Below, in pieces: positions 1-14,200 of a stretch of DNA of 64,000 nucleotides. Numbering within the stretch: the stretch's first letter is position 1; the number at the start of each line of letters is the position of its first letter. The DNA lies in the NCBI RefSeq assembly GCF_037038585.1, contig NC_092523.1, forward strand, positions 26,665,501 through 26,729,500. Reading direction: 5' to 3'. The position numbers and the translations under genes are program-made. The stretch comes from Patagioenas fasciata (taxonomy: Eukaryota > Chordata > Aves > Columbiformes > Columbidae). The notes under the pieces were generated by a model. The model saw nothing but the letters and a program-made list of their open reading frames with translations. It ran no database searches and was not told the origin of the DNA.

Positions 1-3000
1 AAGCACTTTCTAAACACTAACTAATTAGTCCTTACAGTACCCTTGTGAAGTGGATGAGTAAGTCTTAAGCTTAATTGTAGTTGTGGGTTTTGTGACACCT
101 GCAGAGGTTAGCACAAGGTACAGTTTCCCCGGGCCAAAGTGGGAAGATGGGGAACTTCGAAGAGCTGACCCTATAGAACAGTTTTGGTAGAACTGGTGAA
201 TTTAAAATGCCTGCTTTCAGGTATGGTCTTTGATTAAATAATCAGTGTAGCCTGAACAGCTGGTATTGCTTAAACAACCTGTCCAGGTTCAAGGGAAGTT
301 TAGCACTACATAAGAGACGAAAAATCAGACTTGTACAAGAGAAATGAGGGGAAAATTTAATACTTATAAAAATCTCAGCTAGTGGAAAATGTCATCACAG
401 TAATCTTGAAAAAATTATCGAAATACAGATTATTGTTGCGGATATACCATTTTTGGTTTCTTGTTTTGGACCTCTGGTAAAAAGGGTAGAGGGTCTTTTC
501 ATGGCACGTGACAGAATGACAGGAGTAACAAAGACACCTCCTGTGATCCTCAGTAGGCTTCTGGGTCTCAGGTGCAATCATTACCTATACAATTTCACAT
601 GGCTATTCATTTAGGTAAAGGCTGCTCTCCCAGTAAGCTTCTATCCTCCAAGTGATAAACATAAAGATAGATAACAGGAGTCTGTTTTGGGAGTCATTTG
701 GGAGTAGTTAATGAATTGCTATTTAGTTTAAGAAATAATATTTGCTTTCTCACTTAACAGGAATGATAATGAGGATAAGGGAGAGAAGGAAAAGGGCTTT
801 GGTTTTCAGATATATAGTTTGTCCTGCAAATCAGGCTTGAGTTAAGCAGATAAGGAGGATAGGTTATAAGCATCTCATACCATTGGGGCAAGCAGCTCAG
901 CCATATGAAAAAGAAAAATGCATCTTAATACTGTCCAAAAAAAGCTAAACAATACAATCTCCTCTTATTTCACTCCTATGATCAATATTATGGAGAAGAG
1001 AGGAACAAGCAGTTCCTGCAAAGAAGTGGAAATAAAATAAAGAAACAGATGAAGACTGACAGAAACCTTAAGTCAAATGAAAATAATTGGAGAATGATGA
1101 CATTTGTCTGAATTATTCTTGGTAGGCCCTCAGGGACTTACACCAGTGAGGCTGTAGCCTAATTAAACTATACACTCTGCATCTTCCTGCATATTTAGGA
1201 CAGTGTATCTCCAATTAAACTGCTGTGAGGGGCAATACAATAAAAAACTCTAAGGATATTTTTAGTAAATAAAATTATCTTGACATATAGGCTCTGATTT
1301 GAATATCTCTGTAAAAGACTCAACTCAGAAGCCAATGGAGATCATTTACTCTTGTTACAGAAGAGTCTTGGAAGAACCTCTGACCAGAGGAGAAACAAGT
1401 GTGCCCCACCCATAGGTAGGGTGGCACACAGGTGGTAGATTAAGAACAGATATTGCACGCACGCAAAAAGACTAAGCTGGATCCAGAGTTTCTTCATTTT
1501 CCAATGAAAATCCATTAATGAGGGAACTTCACATCTTCGCTTTTCTTGTGGGGGAGGGAGCAGGTGTGTCATATTTTCTCAGTGGAAAGCACAGAAAAAA
1601 ATCACACAACTGCTTACTCTGTCAGTGCAGCATTGTTTTGAAAAAATACACGTATGTTCCAGAAATCTCTTTGAGCATAGTGCAAATAGACAAAATTGAC
1701 TATTCTGGACTGAAATGGTTGAATGTGTCTTGAAATATAAATATATCCCCTATCCACTGGAGAAACTAATTTTTTTTTCACAAAAAGTAAGTCTTGTATC
1801 ATTTCAGCACTTATATGTGAAGTTTGTTCTACTTTAGTGTCATTTGGTAGCAATCAAAAGAGAAAAGGATGTGAATGACAGATTATTCAAAGGAAAAAAA
1901 AGACAATAAAGAACCCACATGGATATTCTCCTTAATGTTGAATACCACACATTTCTTTTTAAATGGAACTCAATCAAAAATATCTAATATCAGCTTTAAT
2001 TTAGAAGAACAAATCTTGGCCTACCTGATTTTTGGTTTCAAGAGGGAAAATAGACTGATTGACCCCACCTAGATTTAAAGATAAAAGCTGATAAAGAATA
2101 GTTTTCAAGAGGCAGAAATGAAACATTCTGTATTTAAAAATAAAAATATTTTCATATTTTAATACCAATTTAATGTTTGTAATAGTCTAATGTACTATCA
2201 GTATATTAAATGCATATGTGACATCCTTCTACAACAAAAGACAAAAGTAAATAATTGAAATAATGATTCCATTCCCAACTAAGCTATGCCTTTGTATATT
2301 TTTAACATATCACCCCTTGAAATTTTTCATCCTGCAACTACTTTATAGACCCACTTGGGAATATAACCCAAGTCATTCTGTCATAACAAAAGGAAGAGTG
2401 TGAATATCCTTAGATGTAAAAGATAAGCATATACCAGATCACATTGCACAATGAGATAGCTGAAGGCTAATAATCCAAAACATTATTTTTGAAGGTATTT
2501 GCATTGCACATTTTTAACACTCTTGCTGTCTGTATTATCTGTTTGGTATTCAAAATGAGTAGCCTCAATTTAAAAAAATACTGCAGACAATTTTTCAGAC
2601 AATGGAACATAAATCCAGGTAAATTAATATTCCTTCCAGGACATGATAGATAATGACTTGCGTTATGAGTTTTGTGAAATTTAGGTAATTTGAATTAGCT
2701 ACAGACAGTTTGTTTCTGCTAACAGAGGGACCTCAAACTGTTTCCTTTCTAATTATTTTGTCTCCCTGTCTCATTTTCCTTTCCTACTCAGTTTGTGATA
2801 AAATGTTACCATGGAAGAGAGAAAAACAAGAACATTGTTTTCTATTACATTTTGTGTCTACAAAGCTTTGGTGAAACAGAAAAAAGGAATCTCCTTTGCA
2901 GAAAATGGCATGAACTTAGAGATATTACTTCAACACATAAATATTTTATAATAAACCTTGTTCTTGGATATTCATAATTTTTATTTAAAAACAAATTCAT

Positions 3001-6000
3001 ATGGGTTGAAAGTTTCCATTATTTGTGTCTGCCACTAGTGAAGGAAATAACAGGTAAGCATTTTTACCAACATAAAAGCAGCTGAAAAGAGTAATATAAT
3101 GCTTTTGACACATGTTGGGAGTGGGAATGAAAATGCTTTGTTTTTCTGAGTTTAGGCTTGTACAAAAGTCTGTCACAACCCTTTCAGGCCCATGACTCAG
3201 CTTGACAAGAAACAAATTACTTCAGTTTTGGGGAGTCAGAGCTTGTTCACCCTGGGGAGTGCCTACACTCTCTTGCTTTTAGCATTTAACTCATATGGTT
3301 TAAATTGTTTCCATCACCTCCAGGGACTGGGGCAATCTGAGGTGAGAGGGCAGGGAAGGGGCTGTGCATTCCTGGGCCAGTGGTGACACAGGAGCACCTG
3401 CCATCCGCCAGTTCTTGGATTTCTGTTTTCAGTTTCAACCTGTGACTGAGTTAAAATAGCTTGGATGACTTATAAGCACATGGGTAAGCACACTTTCCAG
3501 TACATAAAAAAGGCTGGAATCCTTTGCAGAACTCAGTTGCAGTGCAAGAGACATGTATACATACAAATTCTTCATAACCTTTAACTGAAGCTAAAAAAGG
3601 CTGACTGATGCTGTAAATTAAATTGAAAGTAAAAAAATTGGAAACATTAAAACCCAGAACACTTATATAACTTTTGACATAAATCTATCCCATGCATAAC
3701 TATAGAAAACACTTGATAAAACCTATAGATCTTCCATGTACGTCTTAGAAAGAAAAAATATATGAATAACGCAAGTGGTTGATTCTGAAAATCTGCGATA
3801 TTCTAGATCACTCCATAATACGCAAGAAGGGATGAAATCTCTCTTTTATTTCAACAAATACCTGAAGTCAGCAACATTCATAAAAAGCTGTGCAAGTTTC
3901 CGTAACAAAGGAAAAAAAAAGACATATATAATTTGTGCTCTACTGAGAACGTGAGAAGTGAAGAAAATGGGAAAAAATTCTCTAACTACTATACACATCT
4001 ATTATATTTTAGTAACATTTTCTCTCATTTCAGTGTGTATTCTTGGAGGTTTTGCTCTGGAACAGTCCAGGAAAAAAATGGTTTTGACCATGTTTGAATA
4101 GAAAAAGGAGATTCTGGCAAAAAGATAGCAAAAGAAAACATACTGGCCTGAAGTGGGCTTCTTCTACTTATCATGTTGAAAAACTGTATGAATATCTTGA
4201 CTGATCTTTGACAGAATACAAAATATATTTATGACAAATTATGAGGACAGCGGACAAATTTTCTGAGTGAAGAACTGGGGCATAAAACCGCAGGGATTTG
4301 CTAGCCTGAGGGAGGGAAATCACACTGAGTGTTTTTGATAGTTTTGGTTTTTATCTTCACTATCAGAAGAGTTTCAAGAGTAAGGGAGGAAACAACTGTC
4401 CTACAATACTGGCTTGCTTTTCATTAATTAAAAATAAGGCTGTATTCTGACTACCAGGAGAAATAATTAAAGAAATTCTATGTACCCAGAGGTCACAGGA
4501 TCAGACTTTGAGATGATCCCAAGTGCATTCACTGTACTAGCCATTAGACATCTCTTTTAAAGGAAAACATGCAAATACTATAGCTGGTGGTGCAGTAGTA
4601 TGGATGACACTCACTATTCTATCAACTGTTTCTGTTGTCTTATTTGAAGCAATGTGGACTTTATATGTCTTCTTTTAAAATGGGGGAAAAAGAGCTAAGT
4701 ATAGCTGATAGGAAATTTAAATTTCCTTTTGAAGACCATTCTAAATCCTTAGTAGGAATCAGAGTGAAGGAAAAAAGAATCCTGTGAAGGGTGGGGTTAT
4801 TTTAATTTAATTTTCTTGACCCTTTATCAATTTGAGTACTTCCACCAGGAAATAAATTTCTTTTAATATGGGCATGAGGACTCTTAATTATATTCAAGGA
4901 GCTTTTAACTATGTAATTTCCAATAATGGTGGAACTTCTTTTTGCCTGAGACTAATCAAAGGTAAAAGAACTCACTCAAAATCACTTTGCAATTAGATCA
5001 GAATGGTTTTGTGCTCTGGTGATTTCATGCCAAGCAAATAACACTTGCAGAATTGATGGTCTCACTAGATACAATTTTAAGATCTGAAAGTTTCCTTTAT
5101 AGATCAGGTAGTCGCTTATTACAACAACTTAATAATTTCTAATAGTATCCACTGTGTCCCTGTTCAAACTCATAAGGAAGGTAGAGCCATAAATATTAAC
5201 CAGATCAAACCACCCAAATTGCCCAGTGCTTCCCCAAAAATTATCCGGAACAAAATAAACTTTCATTTAGATAATTTATATTTTAATCTAGACTTCATCA
5301 GCTTTTCAGATTCCCTGAGATGGATGCCAATGCATGTGATTATAGAAGGTGATGGGAGAGATGTACTTTTTCAGAAACAGAAAATATAGGTCCTGTATAT
5401 GGAAAACATGCTAAAACATTCTCAAAAAAATATTTAATTTTTCTGTCTACCAGAATTTGGTTTTAGACATATTACCAAAAGTCAGTCTGCACAGGAAATT
5501 AGGATTAAATGCTCACCCCTGTAAAGCTACTACCAAAATGGCTCCTAACTTCCTTGGAGGTAGGAATATATGATAATGTAACTTTCCTAGATAAATATAA
5601 GGGACATTCACACACACAAAAAAGAGATACTTTAATTATAAAAGGTGCTTCAAGGAAATTTAATTTTCCTTAGATTTTTTTTTTTCTTAAGAGGTATGCT
5701 TATACTGCCTCCATATGTGCCATTTGATCTTCATAAGTTTTAATTTATTTAAGAAAGCAAATAAGTTCTAATAGGTTCTAATGTTTCAATAATTCTTGTT
5801 CTTAATTAACAAAAGATTAGATGGAACTTAAATTAATCTGAGGTTCAAATATAGCGCATATAATATCTTGCAGATTCCTATTATTTTCATGGTTTCTTTT
5901 GAAATAAATTCACAAATTTTAAAGCTCCTAAAAACCCAATATTGAAGCAGAGACTACAGGATTCCTGAAGAATCCATAGTCCTGTCTAAATCCATTTTAT

Positions 6001-6389
6001 ATGGTGTTTCTCACAAAAAACACTTAATATAAATTCTGTTCTCAAAGTTTCAGTCTTTCAGTAATGATGTGACTGTCTGTAAATTCAACATTCTTTCCTG
6101 GAGAAAATGGATGAATGAGGTTAAAGTAATATTTTACTTCACTGAATGGAAATGTGATGCTAAGAATTCAAAAACTTGTGTGTGTTTCTAAATGTAGTCC
6201 CTTTCAATTTTCTGTACCTGTGTTTTTGTGGCTTTAGATCAAAGTACATTTCTGAACAAATACCAGTGTTTCAATTTACCTTTTAATTAGTTCACTATGA
6301 AAAAAAAAAAAAAAAAGTAGGTTACACAAAACCAGATTGTTTTGTAATTCTGAGACTATACCTTAAACAGTCTTTGCACCTTGTTGAAG
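1..6389. other. AT-rich non-coding host DNA
   Basis: No coding region, exon or mobile element could be supported here. Open frames are short (about 60-80 codons), AT-biased and lack recognisable motifs. A short poly-A run lies at 6300-6317. The stretch looks like intergenic or deep intronic DNA of a bird macrochromosome. Confidence 0.6.
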
Positions 6390-6390
6390 C

Positions 6391-6424
<34 letters not shown>
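6390..6424. repeat. (CAA)n microsatellite
   Basis: About eleven uninterrupted CAA units are seen directly. Confidence 0.95.
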
Positions 6425-9400
6425 TAAGCAGTACTCTGGCCAGGACAGTTTCATTCTCTCTGTCACCCTGGAAGGTTTTGCACCTTGCAGAAAGGGAATT
6501 GGCCACTAAGGAGTCCTAAACTAATTGCAAAATAATTGTTATCAGTTGGAAAAGACGACCTTTCAAGCTGTGACATTTGGAGATAATCTACAGGATGTAG
6601 ACATACACAACCTGCAGAATGCAGCAATCTTTTAGAGTACCTATCTCACTGTTTCCATGCATTTTGGATGATCAGAATCAAATCTCTTCTGTGAAATGGA
6701 AACATTGTTGTTCCCATGAGGAAATGCGATTGAGATATCCTTTTAATGAGCTTACAGTAATATTCCCTAAATGAACAGGTTAATAAGCTGGAGGAAAAAA
6801 AAAAAAAACAAATCTCATCTTCCTGGAATGTGTATACTTAGGATCATAGAATCATCATTTAGATAAATTTTCTGTAACCAAGTTTTTGAATGTTATTTTT
6901 TTACCTTACTTATAAGTGTACAAAAACCAAATCAAACCAAAACAAAAAAAACCAACAAAACCAGAACAAAACAAAACAAAAACAACAAAAAACAAGCAAA
7001 CCAAACAAAAACACAACCAAAAAAATTCACAAAACCTTTGGTAATATTTTTAACTTACACAGTCGCCGATGTTAAGTTACAGTCTCAATGTAGATGTGCA
7101 ATGTAACACAGTCTCAGAAAAACAGAGATATTTTTTTTCTTGAGAACTGTGATCAGTTTTTGCTAAAATATGGAGGCCCTTTAAGCTAAATGCTGTAGCA
7201 AAAAAGTTTAATTCATTTTTACATTATATGGAGGTGCTAGATTTGACTGATGGATACAGTTTTTCTGTAATTAATTAAACATATTTATGAAATACAGGAT
7301 GCTTTTTAAAGCTGGGATGAATCGTGATCCTGTGCAATACTGGTGGAAACCAGGATGAAGGGATGTAATAAAAAATGTGTAAAAGGGCTCCAGAGTGTTC
7401 CTAAAACCTAATATTAGCAGTACAGTTGGTACAAAAGAAAGTGAAAATATCCAACAGGAAAAATGAATGTCTTGTAGGCTAGAATTATACAAATGGAATA
7501 TCACAATTGAAAGGTCATACATTCAATGACTAATATGAATTTCTGCTTTAAAGTAGTGGTTAGCTGGCAGAAAATGTCAGAAGAACATTAGAAGATTACT
7601 GTAACTGATTAGTTAGCAGGTCTATTACCTATTGCTATGCAAAGACTGAAAAAAGCGGGAATGTCTGGAGGACAGGGCAGACAAGGTATTTCCTCTCATT
7701 CCAAACAACCTACAAGCAGCCTAACATTTTTTGTGGTGTATCATACCGTGGTAAGCTACCTTATAAAGAAATAGAGCGGGCTCATTGAGAAGACTATGCG
7801 AAAAAGTGGTCAAGTCAGTTGAAGAAAGATGGAGCTCATAGTGCTATAACAGCATAGAATGGTCCTCCATGATATGGACAGACAAAACTAAAAAGGTTCA
7901 ATTGGTTCAACGTAGTAAAATACAAACTAAGTAAGCATATTAGCATCATCTTTATCAACATGTCAGGGAATAACTTTAGAAGAGTAGAGTTGAAAAAACA
8001 ACATCAGCAGAAGAGCTGTGGATCATGGTATCTGTAACTTAAAAGGTTTCCAACTATCAGGTCAGTGAGATTCTGAAATGATTTATTAATAAGGAACAGT
8101 AGGCCCCAAAAAGCAACCTGTTTTTCAAAATTACAGCATAAAATATGCATCCTGGGGTTTAGTGTCACAGATCTGAAAAGAGAAATGTTCAAAATGAGAT
8201 CTCTGTATTACAAAAGCTCAGTTGTGGGGTAGTGTCAAGAAGCTCAGAGGTCCCACTGGCAAGTTCCCTTGGTAGTGTTAATGCTTGTCGGTCATGAGCA
8301 CAGAGATCCTTTTCAAGCTCTGTGCCCATGGTTGTGTGGTCTTACAGAAGAGGAATTCCAATGCTTCAGGATGGCAGGCTGGGAAAGCAGACCTCATGAA
8401 GAAAACAAAACACAAGCTCCAAGTTTAATGGCATGTACTTCAGATGGCAGAAATTATGACACAACAGTCTCATTGCTGTGGGAGATCAGGATTTACTGAC
8501 TATGGGCTATTCCACTCCATTGTCCCACAGCTAGGATCTGTGATCTTTTTCTGATTGATTCACTTAGAGTGTTCTAGTTTGCAACGTTACTATCGAGTTG
8601 CTCTTAGGTAGCATTAAGGATATACAATTGTGAATTAGAAAATTCACTTATCTCACCAGAAATTGACATAATTCTCATGGGATCAGAGACAAGCAATTTA
8701 TCCTGTTACCTATTTGCTCTGTGATTCCAATCAAAGATAGCAGATGACCCAGCTAAATATGGAAATTTTAAATGCTGGATAAACAACTTAATAAATAACC
8801 TGCCAGCAACCATTTAAAAACTTGGAAACACTTGGAAACACTGAAATCACCTAAGTTGTCAGGTAAGCTAAATTTATTTATAAATGATTCATCAAATCTT
8901 ATGGATATTAGATTTTTTCTTGTTTGTACATATTCATATTTTCTACATACTTTTACCTGATAGAATTCTATCATTTCAAAAAGATGGATACTGCCAAAAA
9001 TCCACAGTAGAATAATACTAATCTAAAAAAATAGAACTTTTTAAGACCAGCAGTAAACGCATTCCTAAAGGAACTGATGGGCAGAAATCCCAGTATTTCA
9101 CACTCCTGTAATAAACACTCTAATGAGGTCCCAGTTCAGGACAAATATTTATAAGACTGCCTTACTTTAGAAACACACTTTGTAATTCCTTCCTTAACAG
9201 CAGTCATAGCATAGCTCTTCATGTATAATGGATGGCTTTGCAAATGCGAATGAAAGTCATGTGTCTGTTTGTGAGAGACAATAGCTTTCAGAAGACTGTT
9301 AAATGATAGAAGAGATCTGAAATCATCATAAATAAATCAAAAATTAGCAATGTATTCAGTACATTTTAATATTTATTTTGCTTCCAGTTTTTATCAGAGA

Positions 9401-10485
9401 AAGATATTACACTTCTCTTTCCCAAGAAGTATCTTGAATAGAGAACATACTACCATGCCTTTACCTATGAAGTTCTCTGTAAAATAGGATATTTCATAGA
9501 AAAGAAAAAAACTGGCATTGCCAAATGCTTTTTAACTATTCTGGCTTGCATCTGAGTGACTGCTTTTATTCCTTTGCTGTCAATGCATTTTTAATGTTTT
9601 TAAATTGCCTTGTTCTTACTGACTTAGCCTGAAATTCTGCTCGCACCATCTGTGGAGGGTTGCCTAATAGTGGTTAATTTACCAGTACTGATTTCCCAGT
9701 GGAAGGAGAAGGTTTTCCCAATCTAAGTTACTGCACATAAGGGCAAAAGGGAAGGAAAATCAGGAAATTGGGCAATTGCAACAAAGAGAACTAAGTAGAG
9801 TGAACTAAGGAAATAGATATTTCTGATGTCAGGTGCAAAAAATTTTCTTTGAAGAAAGCAGAGACTATATTTCCATCTCCTCATTCTATCCTCGTCCTGT
9901 TTCCAAAGGACAAGAGCAATAAGTGTATCAGTAATGTCTCATAACTGAAGCAATATCTATTCATTAATCATACACAGTCACAAACCGGCAGATCATAATT
10001 GATTCTAAATCTCTAAAATATAATTTTAAAATATTGACAATAATTCTCAAGTCTTCCTCTGAGATTTGATGCCAGAAAATTATTTCTTGGAGCTTAAGGA
10101 TGGAAGAAAGCAGAAATGTAGTTAGATCTCATAAGCCACAAGATACTTGAATTTCATCCAGATAGCCAGTAAGAAGACTAAATATTTTAGTTAGAGTAAG
10201 TAATTTCATGAGACTGAACTGTGAATCACAAGCAGGGGATGGGACCTGAAGATCTGCTCACAACAGGGAACTGATTAGGCAAGATACACACAACTGAACA
10301 GTAAAAAAAAAATCGTATCCCACTATAAACTGAAACAGGCTATTTCATTGTAACAAAAAACATGGCAATTAGTAGGAATCCAAGTATGCAAGTAAGGTTA
10401 AGTGAGCAGCTAAGAATCTTTTTTCCTGTCTTATGTCGCAAAAACTCATGTCCTATTACATCAGATTTTTCTTTGAATGTCCTGA
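6425..10485. other. AT-rich non-coding host DNA with A-rich tracts
   Basis: No gene is seen. It contains a poly-A run near 6797-6811 and an A/C-rich low-complexity stretch at about 6919-7030 built of AAAAC/AACC-like units. The latter makes a spurious Lys/Asn/Gln-rich frame. Confidence 0.55.
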
Positions 10486-10652
10486 GGGGTGTCAAACTCA
10501 TTTTCAGTGGGGGCCACATCAGGCCAAATATAATTTTAGGACTGTATAAATGTAGCAGTAGTTACATTTATACAGTCCTAAAATTACATTCATCCCTTTG
10601 AAGGTAATCATGAGGCTGATATGGCCCCTGGTGAAAATGAGTTTGACACCAC
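10486..10652. mobile_element. hAT-like non-autonomous foldback element (MITE)
   Basis: Terminal inverted repeats of about 35-40 bp face each other. The left end begins GGGGTGTCAAACTCATTTTC near 10486; the right end near 10633-10652 is its reverse complement with a few mismatches. The GTGTCAAACTC terminus resembles vertebrate hAT elements (recalled, not searched). The centre is a perfect hairpin. No transposase is present. A clean 8-bp target-site duplication could not be fixed. Confidence 0.65.
10531..10586. repeat. Perfect 24-bp inverted repeat (hairpin)
   Basis: The arm at 10531-10554 (TAATTTTAGGACTGTATAAA then TGTA) is the exact reverse complement of 10563-10586, with an 8-base loop GCAGTAGT. 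It forms the centre of the foldback element. Confidence 0.95.
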
Positions 10653-10796
10653 TGATGCACAGTTTCTTTCAGCTGTCATTGATTCCTATATACTGTGTGC
10701 TTTTAGTAATTCAAACCAGGTGCACTGGGTTGACCCAGTCACCAGCCAAACACCAACACAGTTGCTTGCAGAACCACAGTCTGGAAGAAGCTTGAG

Positions 10797-11262
10797 AAGA
10801 TCTCTGGAGTCCGTCTGGTCCAGATCCCCCGCTCAAGCAGGGCCACCTAGAGCCAGTTGCCCAGGACTATGTCCAAACAGCTTTTGAATATCTCCAAGGA
10901 GAGAAACTCTATAACCTCTTTGGGCAAACTGTGTCAGTGCTCAGTCACCCTCACAGTTTAAAAGCATTTACTGCTGTTCAGAGGGAACCTCTTATGTTTC
11001 AGTTTGTGCCCATTGCTGCTTGTCCTGGCACTGGACACCACTGGAAAGAATCTGGCTCCCTCTTTTTAACAGCTTTCCTTCAGGTATTTATGTATGTTGA
11101 TAAGATTCCACACTGAACCTTGTCATCTGCAAGCTGAACTGTCCCAGCTGTCTCAGCTTTTTCTCATACGAGAGATGTTCCAGAACCTTTTCCATCCTAG
11201 TGGCCCTTTGCTGGACTCTCTACAGTAGCTCCATGTCTCTGGACAGTGGGGAGTCCAGAGCT
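10797..11262 (-). mobile_element. CR1 LINE fragment, 3' part, antisense
   Basis: The + strand reads as the reverse complement of an avian CR1 3' region. Typical words are 'ggcccatgctgcttgtcctg'-like (seen as CCCATTGCTGCTTGTCCTGG), TTTGCTGGACTCTCT and 'tcatacgagagatgttccag'. It is 5'-truncated and diverged, with no usable ORF. Confidence 0.8.
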
Positions 11263-14200
11263 GATTGAGAGCTCACTCGTTCCCTTCTGCTGTGGGATGG
11301 GGAGAAAAGAGGAAAAAGGAAAGAAGGGGCACGGATCAAGACAAGATGAAGCAAAAGGTGTATACTTGAGCAAAGCTAAGCAAGAAAAAAAAGGTACTTT
11401 TCACTTCTTCCCGTTGACAGACAGTTGTTCAGCCACACCCTGAAAAGCAAGACCTCAGTACTCACAACAATCTCTTGGGAAGAAACCATAACCACATATG
11501 AACCCACTTTCCCTCCTCTACTTGAGCTTTTGCTGTTGAAGGGGACATCATATGTCATAGAATAGCCCTTTGGTTGATTTGGGTCCCACCCATGTCCCTT
11601 CCCAACCTCTTGTCCACTCCCAGTGTACTCACTGGGGATGCAGAGTGGGAGAAAGAAAAGCCCTTGGTGTTGTGCAAGCACTACTCAGTAACAGCCAAAA
11701 ATCTGATCTGTTATCAACACTATTTTAGCTACAAAGCTGAAACACAGCACCATATGGGCTGCTGTGAAGGACAGTAACTCCACTCAGCCAGACCCAGCAC
11801 ACAAGGTAGCAGCAGTTATGAATGGAAAGACTTTTTGCACAAACATTCTTAAAATAAAAGCATGAGGCATGTTTGTGATATAACTCATCCTGAAAGTGCA
11901 TTTTTCTGAATATAAATCTGAATAGACCTGTTGGATGAAGAACATTCTGATCTTGACACAGAAAAAGAAATAGACATCCACAAAGCACTTAGTAGATTCT
12001 GAGAAAACTTAGAAAAGTAAGTCATGAGTCTTGTTTTGTATCCTGACCTTCAGATGAGCTTACTAAAGTGCTTGCTTAGGGACAACAGTATTCTTCTGGC
12101 ACTTATGCTTGATTAGCTATGGCTGTGGAAACTTCCAAATAAAAAAAAGCCAGATCCATGCTTACCTATTGTTGCTGGAAGCTTAAAAATTTATGACACA
12201 TAGTTTCCACAATTAGGGACTGTGGTAACAAGTTTTTTCAAGAAACTGATGCAGAGTGAGGCACAAGGTCCAGGCTGATGCCACTGCACTTTTTTTTTTT
12301 TTTTTCCCTCCCTTTTTATTCTTTGAAAGTCTACTAAGCTCAACAACATTTTTCTTTACAGAGTATTGTGGAATGTCACTCCTAGCAAGTGTGCTTGTGA
12401 TTCTCACCTAAAAAGTGCATTTTTGATTGCACTTTAAAATGGATTGCTTTTTTAATGGCTCCATTTATGTAAGAACAATTCAGCAGCTCACATTGAGACA
12501 GGTCTTTAAACTAAACTGAACCAATGCTTGGTTCAAAAATTCAGAACCAGTTATTGCCTCTTTGTGTATTAAAATCTGGTGCTTGTTCACTGAATGGGAT
12601 ATTTTACAGAGCCTGACTGAACTGATGGAATAACATGCTATGAAGTGTGTATCAACTCACTTGTGACAGGCTTGTTTTCCAGACCAGAAAAGCCTGACTT
12701 GCAAATTATGAAATTCTTGATTGAGGGAACTTAAATGAAGTAGATTCAAATATGAATTTGTGTGTTATGATTAATGAAGGAAAATTAGGTTTAACAAAAT
12801 TCACTATCAGTTTTAACAACAGAAGGAAGTAGATCACTCTGAAAAAAAACCAAAAAAACTTGTAGTTTGTGAAAAAGGCTTTCACTGTCATAGGTGGAAC
12901 TGAAAAAAAAATGGTGATGGTATAACTGAAAGCTTTACCACATGGCAGCTGAAGAGGCCAGGTTAAATTGATTCAAATTCTGGAATTCCTGTATTTCAGT
13001 AATTGCATTTGCTAATTAACCAATTTATATGTATTTTTCATTCTCTCTCCTTATGCATAAAATATTTTCTTTTTCCATACCTTTTAATTGTCTATAACAA
13101 CAATCACATTATATTTTCATTTATGATCGCTGGTGTACAGCTGGGCACAGGTGTACATCCAAAACTAATGAGTCAGGGAAATTATCGTAGCATTAATAAG
13201 ATAAAACACATGCAGTTGAGATTTGGACATTGGTTTTGGTGTGGGTTTTTTGTTGCTGTTTTATTTTGTTTTCTCTCTCTAGTTCATATATTTTGTGCGT
13301 ATATGTTTAACTTGAGATATCTTAATCTTTTGGGGACCTATATATTAAAAACATTTTCCAAAGCTTTCTTTCATTTTTATGCCTGTGGTAGTTTAAAGCA
13401 TGTAGTTTAATGTTTGTCTCTAATGTGAGCTATGGACAAAAAGTATTTCTTACAAATATTGGTGAACTGTAAGTGTCAGAACTTCATTAGAGGAAAAATA
13501 TCAGCATTGATGAGGCAACTGTGTAGGTAGTAATTCATAAGGTTGTTGTCAATCATGTGTGAGGTATTGTCAGAGTAGCAGCGGAGGAAGATACTAGAAA
13601 TTAAAGGAGAATTTTAGATAGTCAAGTTCATGCCTCCAGTGAAGAGAAAATCTTTCAGTGTCTGCTCAGTGTAACATGGCTCTTTAGCCAAAAACCTTTA
13701 AAGAAACTTTCTCATAATAAATGACTTCCACTCTTAAAAGCTCTGTTTGATGCTGAAGATTTGGGTGAAGTAAACATTCACCTGACTTAGTGTAGCGACG
13801 AAAGACACATCAGTCAGACCTCTGCCTTTAATAATTCAGAAGTGTTCTCCTTTTTTTAGAAGCAGCTCCATTTGATTGTTCTTTTTTTTTTTTTATTCAT
13901 CTCACAGGTGACCTGAAGGATTTTTCCCTAAATGTTACAGCTTTCTATGGAAGGTTGTTTAACTATTTTCTGGCTGCTTCTGTGAAATACTCAGAAGCAA
14001 CCATTGCTACGTATAGAATGAAATTCTATGTGTTTCCTATACAGATTTTTTTAATTTAAGATTAATTCAGAATGGTAGTCGTTGAGATTATTACAGGTAG
14101 ATTTGATTTATTCTATCTTTTTTTGTTGTTGTAGCCTGCTCCAGTTCCTTCATGTAGATTCAATAAGTACTACTCTCAGAAAGCAATGTCCTAGTGTGGG

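Noticed and set aside
13003-13410. 135-codon plus-strand ORF
   Set aside because: AT-rich Phe/Ile/Tyr/Leu composition mimicking a membrane protein; no conserved motif.
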